From contig WHVA01000001.1 in NCBI GenBank assembly GCA_015179125.1, positions 248,001-312,000 on the forward strand: a stretch of DNA of 64,000 nucleotides. Direction: 5' to 3'. A model generated the notes under the pieces. It made no database searches and was not told the origin of the DNA. It saw only the letters and a program-made list of their open reading frames with translations. Source of the stretch: Gautieria morchelliformis. Its lineage: Eukaryota > Basidiomycota > Agaricomycetes > Gomphales > Gomphaceae. Positions 30,601-42,221 of this stretch are shown piece by piece; the stretch's first letter is position 1, and each line of letters starts with the position of its first letter. The translations under genes were made by a program, and so were the position numbers.

Positions 30601-32330
30601 CTAAGCTCATGTCGACTGGAGCGAAAGTCAAGGCACAACGAGCCTTGACTGAAGCTGAATCGGAGAGATGAATCTGAAAGACAGTTGAATCTTCTTGCCA
30701 TTGCAATACGCGGAAAGCAGTGGTGGAAACTGATAAGAGTTATTCTGAATATGTTTGGGTTTTGGTGTTGAGGTTTGATTCAAGCTTCGAGAGAAGCTGA
30801 ATCGAGTAGAGGTCTGAGTACTGAGTGAACTGTGTATGCTATGGGAACTATTTCGGTCTGGAACTTCGAGACGGTGGAGAGGTAAAACTATTCTTATTCT
30901 TGTCCGACAGTTACATTTGTTGATACTATTTAACTACTGGAAAGGACTCGGCGTCGATATGATACATACGGTATGTGACGCAGAAACACAGGGGGATGTG
31001 GAGTGTGGTCTGGGGTGAACTCTCGAGTGAATGTTACAAGGTAATGCTAAGAGTTTTTGAATGCAAGGCGGTGGTGTGAGGGGACATGTGCGTGATATAT
31101 AGGGGAAATCGTGGAGCTGCGGTCAGAGCCGCTCAGGCACGATCAGATGTATATCGTGTCTTGGTCGCAACTGAATTGGTGCCTAAGCGGGTATCTGTGT
31201 CTCGGGTCGGTCTCTCGATCGAGATTGATGGGATCGACATATGTAATGTGATGGTGGCCGACTTGGTGTGCCCTGTGTGCGTGCGTGATAATATATTGGT
31301 CCGGTTTCGTGTATATGCGAGTCAGGGGATTCGGGGATATTTCTGTGTATCTGTGTATGGACGCGGGCATGGATTTTTGGGGATCGTGTGGTTCGGTGAC
31401 GTCAGTATATTTTAGATTCAGATCTGGGTGATGTCATTAATGTCGTTACTTGAATATCATAACAGAAACAAGAGCAATTCGAGGAGCTTCAAGGGATGGA
31501 GTTGCTAAAGCAGGACCGGAGTGTGGAACTGAATCCATGAGCAGAGTTGCAGAAGAGGCTTTAGCCATCTTTGTGCACAACGTTGGAATAGACGGAAGAT
31601 GATCCGGGGTACAGAACTGTATCTGACCCAACATCTCTGGGAAGTTGTGATATTCTTCTGGAACTAAGCTCATGTCGACCGGAGTGAAAGTCGAGGCGGA
31701 ACAAGCCTTGACTGAAGCTGAATCGGAGAGATGAATCTGAGAGACAGTCGAATCTTCTTGCCATTGAAATACGCGGAAAGCAATGGCGGAAACAAGAGCA
31801 ATTAGAGGATCTTCGAGGGATGGAGTTGCTAAAGCAGGACCGGAGTGTGGAACTGAATCCATGAGCAGAGTTGCAGAAGAGGCTTTAGCCATCTTTGTGC
31901 ACAACGTTGGAATAGACGGAAGATGATCCGGGGTACAGAACTGTATCTGACCCAATGCCCAGTTAATGGACGGATTATAGCAGGTGAGCCAATTGTGTCC
32001 TAGTACAATGGAACAGCTAGCATCTAGTGTAGTAATGTAAAACGTACCTTCATGGTTGTCCCCAGTAGCGAAATGGATAGACAGCTCTATGACTTGTAAT
32101 ATTGCCATATTGGATGACCCATTGAAAAGGCAGAGCAGAATTGTGAGAATATTGGGGGTCGGAAGCTTATGCTTCAAAACAAAGTCGGAGTCGAGGAAAC
32201 AATGAGTCGAACCAGAGTCGATCAATGCTGTAAACGGAGGTGTGGAAATTATGTTGGAGGTGAGCAGAATCGAGAGGGAGTCAGAGGATGAAAGAGCGGA
32301 TGCGTTGAGTTTAATCTTGTTAGTCACACG
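27650..32330 (-). pseudogene. Gypsy-2 pol region
   Basis: Recognisable parts: protease (IDSGSTHCFLD near 32210), RT with [10 protein letters not shown] (near 30080) and RNase H (LVLKTNTSNYALAAILSI, near 29650), integrase-related sequence (28080-28750), and the chromodomain near 27690-27860. Fossil with several breaks. Confidence 0.75.
30731..31464. mobile_element. Solo LTR inserted in Gypsy-2
   Basis: A 734-bp block beginning TGATAAGAGTTATTCTG and ending ATCATAACA, flanked by the 5-bp duplication GAAAC (30726-30730 and 31465-31469). The flanking pol sequence is continuous with Gypsy-1 once the block is set aside. TG..CA ends and non-coding content fit a solo LTR of an unidentified LTR family. 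It is younger than Gypsy-2 itself. Confidence 0.75.
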
Positions 32331-32449
32331 AATGGGGTCAACACAGCCCTCAGCTCATGCGGAGGCCAGAGGACTGCTGATTATTTTTGTTGCATCCGTA
32401 GCGGGAGTCGCTTCGTATTTCTCTTCTGTTTTCGCTGCAAAGCGGTAGT

Positions 32450-33748
32450 TCAGGTGCATTCGCGAGTGACGTGACCTCCTTTCCCACAGAAGAGGCAAAG
32501 GTTATTGTCCATGTGACGCTGGGGTTCTGCAGGAGTTAGTTTTCCATCCTTCCCAAGTTTGTCAGAAAGGTTGGGAGTGCTTTTCCGGGCATTGGTGTTA
32601 GAACCACGAGGTGTGGGAGTGGTGTTCCGGTTGCTGGAGTTGGAGCCGGAACTGTTGTTGTTGTCGTTTCCAGAGTTGTTGTTTCCAGAATTGGTCTTCT
32701 TGTTGTCTTTACCAGACTTCTTATCGGAAGACTTGTCGTGCTTGCTCTGGGCAGAGGTTTCACGAGCAATTTCGGAATGTCTTTCCCAGTAGCGTGCATC
32801 GATAGATTGGGCTAGGTTGCGGAGATCGGTCAGAGTGGCGGGTTTTCTGACACAGGTGATTTCATCCTTGATCTGGGATGGCAAGCCCATGTAGAACTGT
32901 TGGTGGAGTGTGGCTTCTCCCCATTGGACTCGAGGAGCGAGCTGCTGGAAAGTGACGATGTATTCAGCTATCTTATGAGTGTCTTTCATACGAAGCTTAT
33001 CGAGTTCATTTTCCACATTGGCTTCCATGTCAAAAGGTCCGAAGTTGTTGTGGAGTTTGGAAACAAAGTTGTGCTAATTGTCTGCCCAGTCGACGACAGT
33101 ATAGGGATCCATGAGGGAGGGTGCGAAGTAGTTGAGAGCTATGCCTCGGAGGTAGGAAAGGGTGTAATTGACCTTTCGTTCATCGTCAGGAAAGGCGTCG
33201 GGACGATCACGGAAGTTGAGCTGAAGCTGAACCAAAAAAGGCTGGAGCTTCTTGGGGTCGGAACTGTCGAACTGATCCGGTTCATGAAATTTTGTCTTGG
33301 GGCATGGAGCTTGGGCCGGACACTGGAGTTGGCTGGCCAGCATGGCAATAGGCTGTGCAAGATCCACAGCTGGAACGGGTGGAACTGGGTTGGCGGGATT
33401 TGGAGGTGGAGGACCGCCTGGGGGACCACCGGGAGGGCCACCAGGAGGGCCGCCGGGAAGAGGTCCTGGTGCTGGTGGTGGTGGAGGTGCTGGGTGTCGG
33501 AATGACGCTGCTGCCTGTTCACCGCTGCTGCTCGACAAGTTTCCATCATAGTCAGGATTGTCATCGGGATTGGTGTCGGGAACTTCTTCAATGTGTCCTG
33601 GAGGAACATCGTCGGAGAGCTCATCGTTGGCCCGAGAGCTGCTGGAGGGTTCCACGTGTCTTGGTGCTGCAGATCTAAGATTGCCAAAATAAGAGAGAGC
33701 TTCGACAGCTCCTGTGCGAGCTGAAGTAGCTGCGGTACGAGGAGGCAT
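32450..33748 (-). pseudogene. Gypsy-2 gag
   Basis: Begins MPPRTAATSARTGAV at 33748, like Gypsy-1 gag, and contains the Pro/Gly tract, the gag domain and the knuckle CLFCGKGGHVTREC. It is part of the broken Gypsy-2 element. Confidence 0.8.
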
Positions 33749-33780
33749 AGTGATAGTTATCAGGTGGGAATCAGACAATA

Positions 33781-34105
33781 CTGTTACATATAGGAAATCC
33801 CAGAGGTCGGAACTAGAAAGGACAATGGCTTCAACTTATGTGTTGCGCCTCTGATGAACTATCGTCCTAAGTATTTTGGATCTGACTTCCGGGTGCCGGA
33901 GAAGGCGGAAGTCGGGAAGGCAGTGCTGAAGGTCGGAGGTTGGAGGACAGAGGTCAGAAGGGGCGGAAAGCGGAGTATCGAAGGCAGAGAGGGGGACAGA
34001 GCTTTCAAGACTTGCTGTGCTAAGAACAGGAGAATGCGAAGGGATTCATGTATCAAAGTCGATTATCTGATTGCAGAAATGGAGACATACAAGTGGGGGT
34101 TTTTG
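33781..34105 (-). repeat. Partial 5' LTR of Gypsy-2
   Basis: Shares with the Gypsy-1 LTR the end TGTAACA, the CGCAAC..AAGTTGAAGCC stretch and the start-site region. AATCAGATAAT (minus strand, plus coordinates 34062-34072) pairs with the leader site at 33769-33779 apart from one position, preserving the self-priming arrangement of Gypsy-1. The LTR is cut at about 34106 where a different LTR fragment begins. Confidence 0.65.
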
Positions 34106-34106
34106 G

Positions 34107-34309
34107 TAAATAACCCATGTATCTACATGTACAGTAGTTATTACATAATCCCAGTGGGCCCCTTAGGGACCCACTGTATAGTTTATGCGTGGGAACCGGC
34201 CAGCGGTCCCCATCGCATCTTACTCTTACCTGTCACTATGTAGCATTCAGAATACCACTCACTGGTCAAGTTCTGTTGTGCCCTTGTGATACAAGGTCTT
34301 AAGATCGAC
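34107..34309 (-). repeat. LTR fragment of the Gypsy-3 family
   Basis: Reverse complement of 51858-52072 with only scattered differences (for example TCAGAATACCACTCA and GTGGGCCCCTTAGGGACCCA on this strand). Starts TGTCGATCTTAAGACC on the element strand, probably the LTR start. Truncated at the junction with the Gypsy-2 LTR. Confidence 0.65.
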
Positions 34310-34457
34310 ACCCTTTACACCTTTTTGAACTATCCTGCGGTTGATCGCCACGTGACCAACCGATAGTGGATTCGAAGCAATCTTGAAAAAGATCGCTGCG
34401 TCGATGACTAAACATTGTTGAGACCCTCCAGTAGACCCTCTACTGTCGGCTGCGAGC

Positions 34458-36785
34458 GTGATGATTCCACGCAGTCGAAGATGGACACGAGCGACGAGCT
34501 CGAGGTCCACACCCCAGGTGCAGCCCAGCGACACGATGGCTGACGCTACCCTGGCCCTAGAGACCAGGACAATGGAAGACGGAGAGATCGTAGATCTCAC
34601 CGCCCTCGTCCCCTCAGTAGCGGACGAGGAAAACCCCGACCACGTCTCGTCGAGCGTGGCCGAAGAAGAGATGACGTCGAGCAATGAGCCGGCGCCGCCC
34701 CCCCATCTCTCTCTGCCCAAGGACAAAGGAAAGGGCAGAGAAGTCTCGCCGTCGTCAGACGGTAGAGCAACAACGTCGAGGCGGGCACAAAGCCACGATG
34801 CAAACCGACGCTCACGAAGCAGAGCGACGACGATCGTCCCTGAAGGAGGACGACGGCAAAAAAGACGAGCCCCAGATGATGGTCAGAACTCGGAGTACTC
34901 AAGCTCTAGTCGCAAGAGCTCGAGGGCTCACGCCATCGACCACGAGATGGCAGAAGCCCTGAACAAACAGGTGCAGGCTGCACTGCACCGAAGTACACTG
35001 ACGCGCCACAAGCACGATCAGCTGGCATCGCAGCTTGACAACGCCGCCGCCGCCCTAATGGCCATCGGCAAGGAACTCCACCAGGCGGAGGAGGTCAGGC
35101 TGCAAGACGCAGCCACGCTGGAGGATGTCCAGAAAGCACTCCGCCCACGCGGGGAACACGACGCAACTCGTCCGAGCTCACGACAGTCCGCAGCTAACGA
35201 AGGCAGTCGCGACGCGAGCCGAAAGGAGCGAGACAAGCAGCGAATGCCGCCGCCAGCCGTCCCGGTCGACCAGGACGTAAGGTTCGGGAACGAACCTCAG
35301 GAACAACCGGCTGCCCCAACGGACAGCCGAAAGACGATCCAACAGATCGTTAGGGATCAGGTCGCCTCAGAGCCTGACTATGAAATGACGACCGAGAGCT
35401 TAGAGCTCGAAGTTGCACACTGGCAGCGTAAAGAAGCCGCAGCCGCGCGCCGCCACACACGGGCACTCGAGCTACTAGCGAAGAACGCTGAAGAAACGGT
35501 GGCCCACAGCCACACTGCTCAGCTACCCCACGAGCAGCTCACGCAAGCCGTACAAGACACACGGCAAGCACGCGCAGCCTACAACAGCAGGCTACGGATC
35601 CACAACGCGGGACTGACCGGGGACACCAGGCACAAAACGTCCCCGGAACCGGGAGCACAAAATGCTCCCGATCCTGAGCCCGACCCGGGCCCGGGGCCCA
35701 TCAGGGCATATAACAGCCTGCCCCACGTGGCATCACAACCGCGCGAGCGATCCATGGCCCCAACAGAAGGCCAGGGAATCCCTGACCAGGCCGACGTGGT
35801 ACCAATGGAGCCGTACAACGGGATCACACGGATGATCCGCGTGGCGCTGGCAGACGCCGTGGACACAGACCCGGAGAAGTCTGTGCTAGCGAAGGCCGGC
35901 GTAAAATTAGCCCACCCCGAGCCATATGCAGGGGGATCGGACCTCGAAGAGTTTGAAGTCTTCGTGGCAGCCATCCTACGATGGCTAAAAATGAACTGCC
36001 TCCTAGGGCCAACCAGCATTGACACGCAGGTCGGCTATGTGGGCACTCGCCTCACCGGCGAAGCCCAGGAGTGGTTCTTTCGAAACATTGAACGATTCGA
36101 TCGCCAGGTCCGCAGCTGGACGCTGGAATCAGTGATGCAAGGCCTTCAAAAGAGGTTCCTGCACACACTGACATACCATCACGCATCGAATAAATTCGAC
36201 GCGGTCATGCAAGGCATGAAAACCGTTCAGGAGATGCTGAACGAGCTCACGAAATACGCGGCACGTATGATACAGCCGCCAGACGAGTACACGTTCCGGA
36301 GAGGGTTCATATTGGCGCTACGCGAAACGCTGCGCAACGAAGTACTCAAAAAGGGCTATAATGCCGAGAGCAGCTCAATAGAGCAACTCTTCGAGACGGC
36401 CCGAATGATCGAGGAGGCATCCCGATACAACATGGGGATGCGCCGCGCAGAAAGCGCAGCAGCAACGGCAAGCGCCGCCCGGCTCACAGGGAGCAAGCCG
36501 TTGACACAAACGGGCCTGACCAGGCCCAGCCTGATCGCAAGAAGCGGGACAGGTCAATGGCTACCGCCCTCACGCCCAGCACAAGCTGGACGCCCGCCTG
36601 AAGCTAAACAGCCTCAAGCGTCAGGATCGTCCCCGCGACCTGCCCCACCGACAAAAATGTCGGGCCGGCACAACGACAGGCCCAGCGGCAGCCAAAGCAT
36701 CACCACATGCTTTGAATGCGGCCAACCTGGCCACAAGCAGGCAGAATGCCCCGGCTTAGGTCCGGTATCAGGACAGCGGCTGTGA
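34458..36785 (+). pseudogene. Gypsy-4 gag
   Basis: 775 codons. The true start may be the internal Met at 34536 (MADATLALETRTMEDGEIVD). A charged, Arg/Ser-rich and helical N-terminal half precedes the gag domain (about residues 490-660; AHPEPYAGGSDLEEFEVFVA) and a terminal knuckle CFECGQPGHKQAEC. An acidic stretch (36786-37098) follows in the next open frame. Part of a broken element. Confidence 0.75.
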
Positions 36786-37101
36786 GACACGATGGTGAAA
36801 CCGAGGATCCGGAGATGGATCCCGATCAGAACCCTCTTCAACAGATTGATGAAGAGGGGGACGGTGATCCCCAACCCAACGACACTCGGGATAACGGAGA
36901 CACGCCCGCTGAAGAGTGGGACCCTGAGGTGTCCCAATACTATGAGTGGGACGAAGAGGTGGAGGACACCACCTACAGGTCCAGCGTGATCAGGTTCGCG
37001 CTGGAAGACGAAACCACCACGAAAGTCATGGCGGCACGCGCATCGGTCACGCCAGACAAGGCGGCCGAGCCAGTGTATCACCACCGAAGCAAACACCGAA
37101 C

Positions 37102-39302
37102 CACTGGAGGCATGGCAAAATTTCTCAAGTCAGGAAACCCCTTGAAAATTCTATGGAAATTCCACGTTTCTTGAGAGTTTCCTAGGATGGGAAATTTAGA
37201 GGAAATTTAATGTTTTACAAGGGTTTCCAAAGTTCAGGAAATTGTATAAAAATTGTAAAAATATGGTCCAGGAAATCGTGAGGAAACTGAGTCCAGAAAC
37301 TGACAGTTTAACCATGATTTCCTGTCTAAAGAAATCATGAGGAAATTCTAAATTTCCTCAGAGTTTTTTGGTACAGGAAAATATTAGGAAATTCTGCAAA
37401 TCTTGGCAGGAAATCTTGTGAAAATTTTATATTTCTCTATGATTTCCTGACTCTGGAAATTATAGTAAATATTCAGTTTCTAGGAGGAGGAAATTCACAA
37501 TATCTCAAAGATTTCCTGAGGATTTCCTGGGTTGGGGAATTGTCTAGAAATTGGAATAGTGTGTTGACCACAGTCACGTGACCTGGCCTCGTCTTAAATC
37601 ATGGTTTGCTAGCCTTTGAAGGCATGGAATTGTATTTTTTTTTGGCTAGTATGATGGATGGGTTCTGACCATCATTATTTTCAACATTCAAATGGTCGAT
37701 CGGTTGTAGCTGCGCAGGATGAGTCACCCTTTCCCAGGCTGAGGTGCAGTGAACTGCGGAGCTCATGTGATGTGTCTACAACCACCCATGCTTTGTAAGT
37801 ATTTCCCAGGCTGAGTTACGGTGAAAGCCGAATGGAAGTCCACCCGAACTCAGCATGGGAAATCGAAGCCCAGCGTGGGAAAGGTTACTCATCTTTCGGA
37901 GTTACATGCGATCGGCGACTCGAAAGGTGAAAATTATGGTGGTCAAAAATGCACAAATATTATTTTGCGCGGATGTCTTCCTGCGACTCGCGAAGACCAG
38001 CGCAAGATTAGTGTACAGCGCCATACCTCAACGCTGTCTTATCCCTTTCGTACATCCACACTCGCATATCCATTACTGTACCTCTGCATCCCCATATCTA
38101 CTCTGTCGAAACTTGAGCGATAGGATTTCATCAGATGAGTGACTTTTTTGCATTTCACCTGGCTAGCTGGCTAGCCTTCCATGAGCACACTTGCGTAGTG
38201 ATGGAAAATTGACATCACGACTATACAGAATAGTAATGTGAGACTGTCCTTGACAGATGCTCGGCGGGTCGGCATGACGCATGACGCACGACCCAGCCAA
38301 AAGCTTGCAAGCTTTGGCTAACTCGTGCGTCATGCCGACATGGCAAGCGCACGCCGAACGACATATTTGTCACTCGTGGCCTACAACCACCCATAGACAC
38401 CCATACCCAGGGGGCGCGCGGTTCCATTTTCGCGCGCAAAATAATATTTGTGCATTTTTGACCACCATAATTTTCACCTTTCGAGTCGCTGATCGCATGT
38501 AACTCCGAAAGATGAGTAACCTTTCCCACGCTGGGCTTCAATTTCCCATGCTGAGTTCTGGCGGACTTCCATTCGGCTTTCACCGTAACTCAGCCTGGGA
38601 AATACTTACAAAGCATGGGTGGTTGTAGACACATCACATGAGCTCCGCAGTTCACTGCACCTCAGCCTGGGAAAGGGTGACTCATCCTGCGCAGCTACAA
38701 CCGATCGACCATTTGAATGTTGAAAATAATGATGGTCAGAACCCATCCATCATACTAGCCAAAAAAAAATACAATTCCATGCCTTCAAAGGCTAGCAAAC
38801 CATGATTTAAGACGAGGCCAGGTCACGTGACTGTGGTCAACACACTATTCCAATTTCTAGACAATTCCCCAACCCAGGAAATCCTCAGGAAATCTTTGAG
38901 ATATTGTGAATTTCCTCCTCCTAGAAACTGAATATTTACTATAATTTCCAGAGTCAGGAAATCATAGAGAAATATAAAATTTTCACAAGATTTCCTGCCA
39001 AGATTTGCAGAATTTCCTAATATTTTCCTGTACCAAAAAACTCTGAGGAAATTTAGAATTTCCTCATGATTTCTTTAGACAGGAAATCATGGTTAAACTG
39101 TCAGTTTCTGGACTCAGTTTCCTCACGATTTCCTGGACCATATTTTTACAATTTTTATACAATTTCCTGAACTTTGGAAACCCTTGTAAAACATTAAATT
39201 TCCTCTAAATTTCCCATCCTAGGAAACTCTCAAGAAACGTGGAATTTCCATAGAATTTTCAAGGGGTTTCCTGACTTGAGAAATTTTGCCATGCCTCCAG
39301 TG
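37102..39302. mobile_element. Long-palindrome CACTA-like non-autonomous DNA transposon, 2201 bp
   Basis: Left arm 37102-37971 and right arm 38433-39302 are each 870 bp and are inverted copies with only a few differences seen (about 99 percent identity); the spacer is 461 bp. Both ends read CACTGGAGGCATGGCAAAAT. AAC is duplicated on both sides (37099-37101, 39303-39305), the 3-bp target size typical of CACTA/EnSpm. The outer 450 bp of each arm is packed with repeats of an AGGAAATT-type motif and the inner part has repeated CCCAGGCTGAG words, resembling subterminal transposase sites. There is no transposase. The spacer has a further hairpin around AGCTTGCAAGCT (38300). Inserted in Gypsy-4. Confidence 0.8.
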
Positions 39303-42221
39303 AACGCGGCCAACGCGTCTGCGGAGTGAGAACCATACCCTATCGGGGTACTGGGAAATAAACGGTGTAAAAGCCCACTGCCTGCTAGATAGCGGCTGCG
39401 AAGGGGTACTGCTGTCCCCCGAATTCACGCGAGCTACAGGGATGAAGACATTCTCCCTGGAGCAACCAATCGCGCTGCAGCTAGCCTGCATAGGCAGCCG
39501 TTCCACGATCAACTATGGAACGAACGCGACCATCAAGTTTGGTCGCGGGAAATACGACGAATACTTCGATGTAGCAAACGTCGAATATTACGACGCCATC
39601 TTAGGGACACCGTTCCTAAGGAGATTCAGCATAACCCTGGACTTCTCGAGCCCAGGGACGATCCGCAAGGGAAACGAAGTGATCCCCACGGGCAAGGTCT
39701 CATTCAACGATGACGAATCGAAGAACGAGGACAAAGGGCCATGGGTGAGCAGGATCACCCAGGCACCGAAGCCGAACCTGGCTCATTGAAGCCAGGAGGA
39801 CGAGTCACGGGACGACTTGTCCTCGAACTCACCCTACAGTCGTAGGGAGAGACACTCTCACCTAACGGTGAAAGCGATGGGAAAGAGGAAAGTGGGCCCA
39901 TGCGCCGCGGGACCTAATAGACGCCAACAGCGCCTAACGGCTTCTAAGCCAACCATTACCATCATCCTCACGGATGATGACCTTCCTCGCCTCCGCGAGG
40001 AATGGATGGAAAGAATCACTGACCTAGTCAGTGGAATTCCATTAGAACTCCCGCCACTGCGGGAGATCAACCATGAGATCAACCTAATTGATCCCAACAA
40101 GCACATGTGGTATCGACTACCGAAATTCCCCGAACACTTCTGAGAGGAACTGTCGGCCAAGATAGAACGATACACCACTGCAAAGTGGTGGATTCAGGCA
40201 GTAGCGCAGCAGGCAGTGCCCATGCTGTGTGTGCCGAAGACGAACAGTACATTGAGAACCATCTTCGATCTGCGCCAGCAGAATGAAAACACGGTGAAGG
40301 ACGTCACGCCCTTCCCGGATCAGGATATCATACGCAGCGATAGGGCTCGCGGCCGATATCAAACTAAACTCGATATGTCAGAAGCATACGAGCAGATCCG
40401 GATCCATCTGGATCACGTAGCAAAGACAGCCTTTGCCACGATCCTCGGCACCTTCAGGAGCCAGGTGATACAGATGGGGGACTGTAACGCCCCATCAACA
40501 TTCCAACGACTGATGACAGCCATTTTCCGCGACTGCATAGGTCGCTTCATCCATGTCTACATGGACGACATCTTCATATTCTCGCTCTCAATACGAGAGC
40601 ATGAAGAACATCTCTACATCGTCTTTGACAGACTGAGGAAGAACCACCTCTTTCTGAGCAAGAAAAAGGTGGACCTCTACTCCATCCGAATGGAGTGCCT
40701 CGGCCATATAATCGATGGCCGAGGGGTACATGCCGACGAGGATAAGATGCAACGCATCTGTGAGTGGCGCAGGCCACGGATGTTCAACGACGTCCAGTGT
40801 TTCCTCCGGCTCGTACAGTATCTGGCACACTACATGCCGGATGTTAGCGCATATACCACCCCGCTATCGGGCTGTGCTCGTAATAACCGTCCATTCGAAT
40901 GGACACCACTGCTCGACAAATGCTGGCAAAGCATTAAGGCGTTGGCCTGTAAGGCCCCGATCCTGCGTCCAGTAGACGCAAGGTGTCCAGAGCCGATCTG
41001 GGTGATCACCGACAGGTCAAAAGCCGGTGTCGGTGTGGTCTACGGCCAAGGTCCTGACTGGAAAACTTGTCGACCAGCCGGCTTCTTGTCAAAGAAGTTC
41101 AGCGTTGCTCAGCAACACTACCGGACTCACGAGCACGAGACTATCGCGGTGCTCGAGGCTCTCATGAAATGGGAGTACAAACTGCTCGGACGAAGGTTCA
41201 CCCTCGTCACAGACCACAAGGGACTCGAGTACTTCGAGACCCAAAAGAGCCTATCTGACCGACAGGTCAGATGGTGGGAGTTTCTCTCCCGGTTCAATTT
41301 CAACACCGTTCATGTTGACGGTGTAGAGAACAAGGTAGCGGACTGCCTGTCGTGCTACTATGAGAGCGACAGGAGTGATGACAATCACCCGGACCACGTC
41401 TTCATGAACGCGGATGCGCGTTTAGATCCGGACGGTGAGTTATTGCCCCGACCGGTATGTCGAGCTGCGAACAGCGGCGACAAGACGCTCTAAATGCCTC
41501 GCCGAGAAGACAGAGGCGAGAGTAACGGAAGCCGCCGCATTAAACGAGGGCTCACTAGAGCCCGCGAACGTCGCCGCGTCCAGCGACGACGACGATGACG
41601 TCAGAGCCATCGCCGCAGGGAATGACGGCGCACCCCTGCGCCAGATCGTTGAGCAAGGCGTAGACCTGTCTAAGGTCCTACGAGACACGTACCATAGGGA
41701 CACCATGTTCGCAAAGATCATGGCGCACCCGGACGCGCACCCGAGATTCGGAATCCGGGACGGGCTGATCTGGACTAAGAATCAGCTCAAGAGAGACGTC
41801 ATTGCCCTCCCCCGCTCTGTTCTTCAAGGGGGGAGGAAGCTGATCAAAATTATCATCGATCAGGCACATCAGATAGTCGGCCACTACGGCCATCTGAAGA
41901 CTTTGAACTACGTTCGAAGAGCATATTGGTGGCCGGGCATGAACCCAGACATAGAAGCATTCTGCACATCGTGCGCGAGGTGTCAGATGACGAAAACCGG
42001 GCCACAACGGCCCAAAGGCCTACTACACAGCCTACCCATTCCGGATAGGCCGTGGCAGTCGATTGGCATCGACTTCATGGGACCCCTGCCCAAATATAAT
42101 GACTGTGACTACCTGATGGTAGTCATCGACCGACTAACGTCGCTCGTACACCTCGTGCCAACCACGACGAGCGTGTCAGCCAAGGGAGTAGCCTGGCTGT
42201 TTCTGAAAGAGGTCATCCTGC
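39303..42221 (+). pseudogene. Gypsy-4 pol remnants
   Basis: Protease with AHCLLDSGCEGVLLSPEF and an ILGTPFL flap near 39600, RT with VYMDDIFIFS near 40560, RNase H with ITDRSKAGVGVVYG (near 41010) and VTDHKGLEYFETQKSL, and integrase with an HH-CC zinc domain (HQIVGHYGHLKTLNYVRRAY, C..C near 41970) and IDFMGPLPKYND. The integrase stops in its core at the 42222 junction. Fossil with several breaks. Confidence 0.8.

Larger units (their letters stand above)
26968..34105 (-). mobile_element. Gypsy-2: minus-strand sister copy of Gypsy-1
   Basis: Same family as Gypsy-1 over nearly its full internal length: gag at 33748-32450, pol from about 32330 down, a chromodomain near 27860-27690, and the antisense accessory ORF near 27593-27000. 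A partial 5' LTR lies at 33781-34105 and no 3' LTR was found. The element is broken, with several breaks and an internal tandem duplication near 30.6-32.0 kb, and a solo LTR (30731-31464) has been inserted. It carries the same internal rearrangement of pol as Gypsy-1. Confidence 0.85.
34310..42221 (+). mobile_element. Gypsy-4: Ty3/Gypsy fossil carrying a palindromic DNA transposon
   Basis: A long gag, protease, RT/RNase H and an integrase cut off in its core by the DUF3712-like gene fragment at 42222. No complete LTR was recognised on either side. A 2201-bp CACTA-like palindrome (37102-39302, target duplication AAC) is inserted between gag and protease. The element is broken, with several breaks. 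It is clearly distinct from Gypsy-1/2 (different gag, no Pro/Gly tract). Confidence 0.8.

Noticed and set aside
33297-33551. Gly/Pro collagen-like protein on the plus strand
   Set aside because: It is the antisense shadow of the Pro/Gly tract in Gypsy-2 gag.
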